A stretch of 64,000 nt of DNA, taken from Cladorhizidae sp. MBARI D1340-BT2 (Eukaryota > Porifera > Demospongiae > Poecilosclerida > Cladorhizidae). Below are positions 58,066-64,000 of the stretch, one piece after another. Below the pieces are notes generated by a model. That model saw only the letters and a program-made list of their open reading frames with translations. It was not told the origin of the DNA and did not search any database. A program made the translations under genes and the position numbers. How positions within the stretch are numbered: position 1 is the stretch's first letter; each line of letters opens with the position of its first letter. The stretch spans positions 25,178,549-25,242,548 of the forward strand of contig JAQNBH010000013.1 of assembly GCA_028752905.1 (NCBI GenBank). Direction: 5' to 3'.

Positions 58066-58164
58066 AGTTGGATAGTTGCTCGCCATTCCGATTTGCAGGA
58101 GGATGACTTATAGGAAAGCTCTGAAGGAAACAATCTTAAGCAGAAGTAAGTTCCTACCCTTCTC

Positions 58165-58395
58165 AGTGTTTTGCTCTAGGTGTGTAGCTGTAGCTTTATG
58201 TTGCCAAGTCTAAACTGTAGGTGCTCTGCTAGCACAGTAGTTGAGCCTTGCTCTAGGTGTGTAGCTGTAGCTTTATGTTGCCAAGTCTAAACTGTAGGTG
58301 CTCTGCTAGCACAGTAGTTGAGCCTTGCTCTAGGTGTGTAGCTGTAGCTTTATGTTGCCAAGTCTAAACTGTAGCTAGCACAGTAGTAGTTGTGA
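58165..58395. repeat. 77-bp tandem repeat, three copies
   Basis: Units starting GCTCTAGGTGTGTAGCTGTA begin at 58173, 58250 and 58327, exactly 77 bases apart. Related words (GAAGTAAG...GCTCTAGGTGTGTAGCTG) also occur at about 18690 and 47880 in the long dispersed repeats. Confidence 0.95.
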
Positions 58396-58702
58396 GCATT
58401 GTAATATATACTTGCTGATATTTCAGGTTACATTACATTATATTAGTAGCAGCTGACATCCTATCTTCATATGTTTGTGCATGTTCAACAAGCATTGTGT
58501 AGTGATCAATCTTATTTTCATTTGATAATGGAGCTAGATCAGAACACACAAGAAAGTTTCAAATACATTGCAAAGCCCTATGCATGACTATTTCTATGTC
58601 ACATGAAACATAGGAGCTGGCATCATTTGTAAACCTGGTGTGCAATTGTGATTTAGGTACTCAAGTTGGTACATGCATCTAATTCTGGTCTTGTTAATGT
58701 AG

Positions 58703-60334
58703 GCTACTGTGTGGTATTTTGGCCAGAGGAAGACTCCGTCACAGTTGTGCCATGCAGCCAGCCGGTTGTTGGAGGGCTCAGCAGTTGGTGATGATTGTGC
58801 CATCAAGGTGGGGAGGTTGCACCATAGGGGGGAAATATCAGCAATAGGCAAGTCAGCAAATGTGTGGCTAATGCCACTTGGGTGTTGATTCTGTAGTTTG
58901 TAATTATGTTTTGGTGTTAATGAATACTGCAGGTAGCCAGGATGCTATGCCAGCAGAATGGATGATGATATTGCCACATTAGCTAGCATGGCTGGAGTAG
59001 AAGTTCATGCTACAGAAACGGAGCTGGACACAGAAAAGAAGAAGTCTGCTAGTGTAAGGCTTTCACAGGTATTGGGGTGTGGCTTTAGAATAATGACTTT
59101 TATCAATTATAATAGGTTGGTAAAAAGCGGAAAGGAAAGGGGGTAGGAAAGCGACCTGTAGGAAAGCGACCTGTAGGAAAGCGACCTGTAGGAAAGCGAC
59201 CTGTAGGAAAGCGACCTCAAGGAAAGCGACCTCAAGAAAAGAGGCAAAAAAATCACCCAGATGGTGAGTGAATATAATTCATTGGCTATTCCTTATCCTA
59301 AATATTTATTATATATTTTTTAAAGGTAACATTATTGAAGTTACTTCCCCTCGTGGCACACCTGCACCTGACGGTGTCTATCCGACTCCCCTGTATTATT
59401 CTGAGGATATGGATTCCCCTTCTCCTCTAGCAGCTTCTCTTCCCATTACCCTACCTTCATCCCTTCCCACCAGAGAGTCAACTATTGTAAGCCTTCAGTT
59501 GGAATGTTATGATGTGGTACTGCTTTGTATTGAGTTATAGTTGACATTTATTCATTTTGACATTTAATCATACTATACTGTGCTTCTAAAAGACAAGAGA
59601 CATGGTGGATGGTGGCTCCAGCAGTCTGGACGAGTCAGATGCTGAAAGTTTGGCAGAGACAGGCAATTACATGCTTACTACTATATCAATATTATTGCTT
59701 GTGTGAAATTTCATAACTTTTGTCCCATGTGTATATTATACAGACCCATTGACGCTGGAAGTCAGCATAATGATGTTGGAGGCCAGAGTAGAAGCTGTTG
59801 AACGGTTGCAGCATGAAATCCTGGATGGCTTATCAACCATAAAAAATAACCAAATGGTGATTCTGCAACGATTAACACCTCAGCCCCTGACCTGACCCCT
59901 GCTGCCCCACAGACCGTGACCTCTGCTGCCCCGCAGACATCTCCCCTTGCACATCCTCCACCAAACCTACCAGTTGGTGCTGAATGGACCCCCTGCCCTC
60001 ATGCAACATTAATAGGCAGGGATTGTCCACGGTTGAGGAGATCATCGAAAAATATCCGAAACTGCAAGGAGTGTGCAAAGCCGGGCATCTGGCTTGTAGA
60101 TTGACACGTGAAGCTTTATTCGGAAATGATGTTCTAATCCGTTGCACCCCGAAAGGCAACAGGCATCTCCCTGGACTTCCCTCCAAGGAACTTTCTGAAC
60201 TAAAAAGAACAATGTTTGTTCAGTTCCCACAATTTTGGAGAGCTCCTGTGGAGTTTGAGCCAGTGTGGACAAAATGTTTAGAGTCGGTGCAGCAAGCATC
60301 GAAACGCTTAAGATCACATACATATCATAAGTAG
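58703..60334 (+). pseudogene. Multi-exon BEN-domain protein gene, frameshifted
   Basis: Six exons join in phase. E1, from 58703, encodes YCVVFWPEEDSVTVVP and, after a shift, DDCAIKVGRLHHRGEISAIG. E2 (58932-59068) encodes MDDDIATLASMAGVEVHATE. E3 (59116-59263) is a basic exon with seven to eight KRPVG-type repeats. E4 (59326-59486) is Pro/Ser-rich. E5 (59593 to about 59670) is acidic. E6 (from 59744) is a coiled coil (LEVSIMMLEARVEAVERL), then a Thr/Pro/Ala linker and a BEN-like domain. That domain contains STVEEIIEKYPKLQ, LTREALFGNDVLIRCT, ELKRTMFVQFPQFW and a final ASKRLRSHTYHK. BEN domains bind DNA and chromatin partners, so a nuclear role is likely. The introns after E1 (GCAAGT) and E5 (GCAATT) start with GC rather than GT. 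Frame changes lie in E1 near 58785 and in E6 near 59875 and 59990. The gene is either a pseudogene or affected by assembly indels. Confidence 0.7.
59134..59238 (+). repeat. 15-bp coding repeat (GTAGGAAAGCGACCT)
   Basis: Seven near-identical 15-base units inside exon 3 of the BEN-domain gene, encoding VGKRP/QGKRP. The length is a multiple of three, so the frame is kept. The product is a Lys/Arg/Pro tract that could act as a nuclear localisation or DNA-backbone-binding segment. Confidence 0.9.
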
Positions 60335-60662
60335 TGTGTTTGTTTAGAGTCGGTGCAGCAAGCATTGAAACGCTTAAGATCACATACATATCATAAGTAG
60401 TGTGTTTGTTTAGAGTCGGTGCAGCAAGCATCGAAACGCTTAAGATTACATACATATCATAAGTAGTGTGTTTGTTTAGAGTCGGTGCAGCAAGCATCGA
60501 AACGCTTAAGATCACATACATATGATAAGTAGTGTGTTTGTTTAGAGTCGGTGCAGCAAGCATCGAAACGCTTAAGATCACATACATATGATAAGTAGTG
60601 TGTTTGTTTAGAGTCGGTGCAGCAAGCATCGAAACGCTTAAGATTATATGATAAGTAGTGTG
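60281..60662 (+). repeat. 66-bp tandem repeat derived from the BEN gene's last codons
   Basis: Units starting GAGTCGGTGCAGCAAGC begin at 60281, 60347, 60413, 60479, 60545 and 60611, exactly 66 bases apart. The first unit is coding: it spells the ESVQQASKRLRSHTYHK end plus the stop codon. So the array arose by amplifying the 3' end of the gene into its downstream flank. 66 is divisible by three, so the antisense strand has a long repetitive open frame (60042-60629 minus, 22-residue period) with no independent support. Confidence 0.95.
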
Positions 60663-60877
60663 TTTGGTACTGGTGTCTGTTGTTTTTGCATTTGCTTACC
60701 ACCCTAAATACACCCTAGTAAAATAATCGAGGACAAACCAACTGAATATGGATATTGTTCGCCAGAATATAGTAAACAATCACTTGCTTCACACTTACCA
60801 AATGTGTTAGATTAGTACTATGACACATCAAACTACACACAAAGATGAAAATATATAAAATATATACACAAATAAAA

Positions 60878-61900
60878 TCAGTATCCAGTTGCACTTCCAT
60901 TCAACTCTATAATATATACGAGGAATCACCTTCCTCAAGTGCCTTATGTATTTTTTACACTTGGCAGCATCAACAGTTTCCCAAAACCTTTTTATCCTCT
61001 CAACCAACTCTGCCTTGCCTCTTGGTTTCACTTCCCTTCGGATAAACTCCTTCAGCTCGTGCCAAAGGTTTTCTATGGGATTTGCGTCGGGTGATTCTGG
61101 AGGTGTTCTCCACCAGTTGATGTTGTTCGATTCAATAAAGGCCTTGGCCAATCGGGAGGTGTGCTTCGGGTCGTTATCTTGCATGAATCGGTGTACGGGA
61201 CAAAAACGGTTCACAAATGGCAAAAGAGTTTCCTTCAGGATATCAACGTAGAGAGGGGCCCTCATTATCCCATCAAATATGCACATGCATTCTGCCCCTG
61301 ATGTTAATTCCCGCCCAAACATGAACTTTGATGGGATGTTTGGCCCTGTAATTATAAACAGTGGAATGTGTCACATTAGCCAATCAACTTGTCCTTCAAT
61401 ACATGCATTGTATATCGCACATTGACAAGTGGAATAGTGGAATCCTATTAAAAGTAATGTCATGATTTCATGCCCAACCATATGCATTCACATACCTTGG
61501 CTCGTTTTTTGCAGGTTTTCCTGCCTTCCGGCAACAAAACCGCCTGTGCGTCATGAGCTGAACCGTGCATTCATCTGACCAGATCACGTTCTCGAAGCCA
61601 CTCTCTGCCTCTCCAATACATTGCCTCGCCCACTCCAACCTCTTGACCTTGAGAGTGGAAGGGAGACAAAACAATGTCATTATTGAAAATCAGATATAAT
61701 AAGAAACCTTATTATAAAGCTTTCGTCAAGCTAAGCCAAACATTACTTTGTTCGCCTCTCTGATGAGTTGGCAATAGGAACTTCCCCGAAATGTCCACCC
61801 CAAGCGATGTCCTGCACCGCAAAATTGTTCTCAGAGAAAGAGAGAAACCTTTACTCTGAAGAAGGCCATGCAGCTGGTAGGCTGTTGTCTCATCATCAGC
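60878..61900 (-). pseudogene. Tc1-like transposase with two introns, frameshifted
   Basis: Minus strand, three exons. Exon 1 (61900-61747) encodes DDETTAYQLHGLLQSKGF and GSSYCQLIREANK. Exon 2 (61647-61496) begins VKRLEWARQ and contains VIWSDECTVQL with the first catalytic Asp. Exon 3 (from 61345) begins AKHPIKVHVWAGINIRGR and carries MQDNDPKHTS and SPDANPIENLW. The gap between the second Asp and the Glu is 34 residues (DD34E). The introns are 99 bases (GTAATG to CTCAAG) and 150 bases (GTATGT to TTACAG), and the codons join in phase. Single-base shifts lie in exon 1 (a GGGG run), in exon 3 near 61285, and near the stop (IELNGSATGY, stop at 60878-60880). The N-terminal DNA-binding domains are missing. 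Exon 1 starts right after TATATGTAG, a possible acceptor, and beyond it lies the 26-bp satellite. Confidence 0.85.
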
Positions 61901-61916
61901 CTACATATATAAAATA

Positions 61917-62010
61917 TGTAAGTATGATGAGCTTGGCTGTGTTGTAAGTATGCATTGTAATTATGATGAGCTTGGCTGTATTGCAAGGTGCTTGGCTGTG
62001 TTGTAAGTAT
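61917..62010 (+). repeat. Inverted units of the 26-bp satellite
   Basis: Three to four units of GTAAGTATGATGAGCTTGGC lie in the orientation opposite to the main array, separated from it by about 80 bases of unique AT-rich DNA (62011-62091). The first unit directly abuts the 5' edge of the Tc1-like gene. Confidence 0.9.
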
Positions 62011-62091
62011 GATTTTTTTTTATAGAAATGCCTTCTTATGATGAGTTTTACGAAGTATAGAGGGCTATATTAGTATTTATCATGGTTTAAT

Positions 62092-64000
62092 CAACACAGC
62101 CAAGCTCATCATACTTACAACACAGCCAAACTCATCATACTTACAGTACAGCCAAGCTCATCATACTTACAACACAGCCAAGCTCATCATACTTACAACA
62201 CAGCCAAGCTCATCATACTTACAATGCAGCCAAGCTCATCATACTTACAACACAGCCAAGCTCATCATACTTACAACACAGCCAAGCTCATCATACTTAC
62301 AACACAGCCAAGCTCATCATACTTACAACACAGCCAAGCTCATCATACTTACAACACAGCCAAGCTCATCATACTTACAACACAGCCAAGCTCATCATAC
62401 TTACAACACAGCCAAGCTCATCATACTTACAACACAGCCAAGCTCATCATACTTACAACACAGCCAAGCTCATCATACTTACAACACAGCCAAGCTCATC
62501 ATACTTACAACACAGCCCAGCTCATCATACTTACAATGCAGCCAAGCTCATCATACTTACAATACAGCCAAGCTCATCATACTTACAACACAGCCAAGCT
62601 CATCATACTTACAACACAGCCAAGCTCATCATACTTACAACACAGCCAAGCTCATCATACTTACAACACAGCCAAGCTCATCATACTTACAACACAGCCA
62701 AGCTCATCATACTTACAACACAGCCAAGCTCATCATACTTACAGTACAGCCAAGCTCATCATACTTACAACACAGCCAAGCTCATCATACTTACAACACA
62801 GCCAAGCTCATCATACTTACAACACAGCCAAGCTCATCATACTTACAACACAGCCAAGCTCATCATACTTACAACACAGCCAAGCTCATCATACTTACAA
62901 CACAGCCCAGCTCATCATACTTACAATGCAGCCAAGCTCATCATACTTACAATACAGCCAAGCTCATCATACTTACAACACAGCCAAGCTCATCATACTT
63001 ACAACACAGCCAAGCTCATCATACTTACAACACAGCCAAGCTCATCATACTTACAACACAGCCAAGCTCATCATACTTACAACACAGCCAAGCTCATCAT
63101 ACTTACAACACAGCCAAGCTCATCATACTTACAACACAGCCAAGCTCATCATACTTACAACACAGCCAAGCTCATCATACTTACAACACAGCCAAGCTCA
63201 TCATACTTACAACACAGCCAAGCTCATCATACTTACAACACAGCCAAGCTCATCATACTTACAACACAGCCAAGCTCATCATACTTACAACACAGCCAAG
63301 CTCATCATACTTACAACACAGCCAAGCTCATCATCATACTTACAACACAGCCAAGCTCATCATACTTACAACACAGCCAAGCTCATCATACTTACAATAC
63401 AGCCAAGCTCATCATACTTACAACACAGCCAAGCTCATCATACTTACAACACAGCCAAGCTCATCATACTTACAACACAGCCAAGCTCATCATACTTACA
63501 ATGCAGCCAAGCTCATCATACTTACAATGCAGCCAAGCTCATCATACTTACAACACAGCCAAGCTCATCATACTTACAACACAGCCAAGCTCATCATACT
63601 TACAACACAGCCAAGCTCATCATACTTACAACACAGCCAAGCTCATCATACTTACAACACAGCCAAGCTCATCATACTTACAACACAGCCAAACTCATCA
63701 TACTTACAACACAGCCAAGCTCATCATACTTACAACACAGCCAAGCTCATCATACTTACAACACAGCCAAGCTCATCATACTTACAACACAGCCAAGCTC
63801 ATCATACTTACAACACAGCCAAGCTCATCATACTTACAACACAGCCAAGCTCATCATACTTACAACACAGCCAAGCTCATCATACTTACAACACAGCCAA
63901 GCTCATCATACTTACAACACAGCCAAACTCATCATACTTACAATGCAGCCAAGCTCATCATACTTACAACACAGCCAAGCTCATCATACTTACAACACAG
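62092..64000. repeat. 26-bp satellite/minisatellite array, about 73 copies, open at window end
   Basis: The unit is CAGCCAAGCTCATCATACTT plus ACAACA, repeated head to tail with very low divergence to the last base of the window. Variants (ACAATGCAG, ACAATACAG, ACAGTACAG, CAGCCCAG) are scattered. The three-unit variant block starting CAGCCCAG occurs at 62513 and again at 62903, 390 bases or 15 units apart, showing block duplication. On the minus strand each unit contains GTAAGTATG, a consensus 5' splice site. Confidence 0.98.

Noticed and set aside
60042..60629. 195-codon antisense open frame with a 22-residue repeat
   Set aside because: It exists because a 66-base unit keeps frame. Its start and end have no support, and the sense strand carries the BEN domain.
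62092..64000. CRISPR-like array
   Set aside because: Units are directly adjacent with no unique spacers, and the genome is eukaryotic, so this is a simple satellite.

Overview
This is an AT-rich, repeat-laden stretch of a eukaryotic (metazoan) nuclear genome. Evidence includes GT-AG introns, a class C metabotropic-glutamate-type GPCR, a B-box/coiled-coil/NHL (TRIM-like) gene, catalase exons and a BEN-domain gene. At least nine transposable-element lineages, many minisatellites and very long G/C homopolymers are also present. An aquatic invertebrate fits best. A demosponge is my guess, because sponges carry many mGluR/GABA-B-like receptors, but no species marker is visible.

The only clearly intact long gene is the single-exon receptor at 8534-11083 (+). 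Everything else coding is partial, frameshifted or transposon-derived.

Layout. 1-8.1 kb: minisatellites, hammerhead-like repeats and a decayed LINE (4.8-7.1 kb). 8.1-11.1 kb: TATA-like box and receptor. 11.1-19 kb: gene-poor, with a Ty3/Gypsy fragment, an inverted MITE pair and copy A of a 1.4-kb repeat. 19.8-23.2 kb: a Mutator-like transposase gene split by a complete hAT element with an 8-bp target duplication. 25 kb: two N-terminal catalase exons on the minus strand. 26.1-28.9 kb: second hAT. 32.7 kb: retroelement fragment. 34.1-38.6 kb: TRIM-like gene with a minisatellite and an 83-base poly-C run in its introns. 40.4-41 kb: MITE with tandemly repeated ends. 41.6-43.6 kb: PIF/Harbinger with a MADF-type gene facing a truncated transposase. 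44.7 kb: duplicated TRIM exon. 45.4-48.2 kb: copy B of the 1.4-kb repeat, carrying a piggyBac-like insertion at TTAA. 48.4-49.8 kb: Tigger/pogo. 50.0-53.0 kb: third hAT (minus). 54.8 kb: C-terminal catalase exon (minus). 55.9-57.7 kb: fourth hAT. 58.7-60.3 kb: multi-exon BEN-domain gene whose end seeded a 66-bp tandem array. 60.9-61.9 kb: intron-containing Tc1-like transposase (minus). 61.9-64.0 kb: a 26-bp satellite running off the window.

The most interesting non-genic signal is a dispersed ~110-bp repeat (seven copies) whose consensus carries a hammerhead-ribozyme-type core (CTGATGA, a pairing stem II, GAAAC, GTC), as known from Penelope-like retroelements. Many single-base frameshifts sit in or near homopolymers, so some apparent pseudogenes could reflect assembly indels rather than decay.
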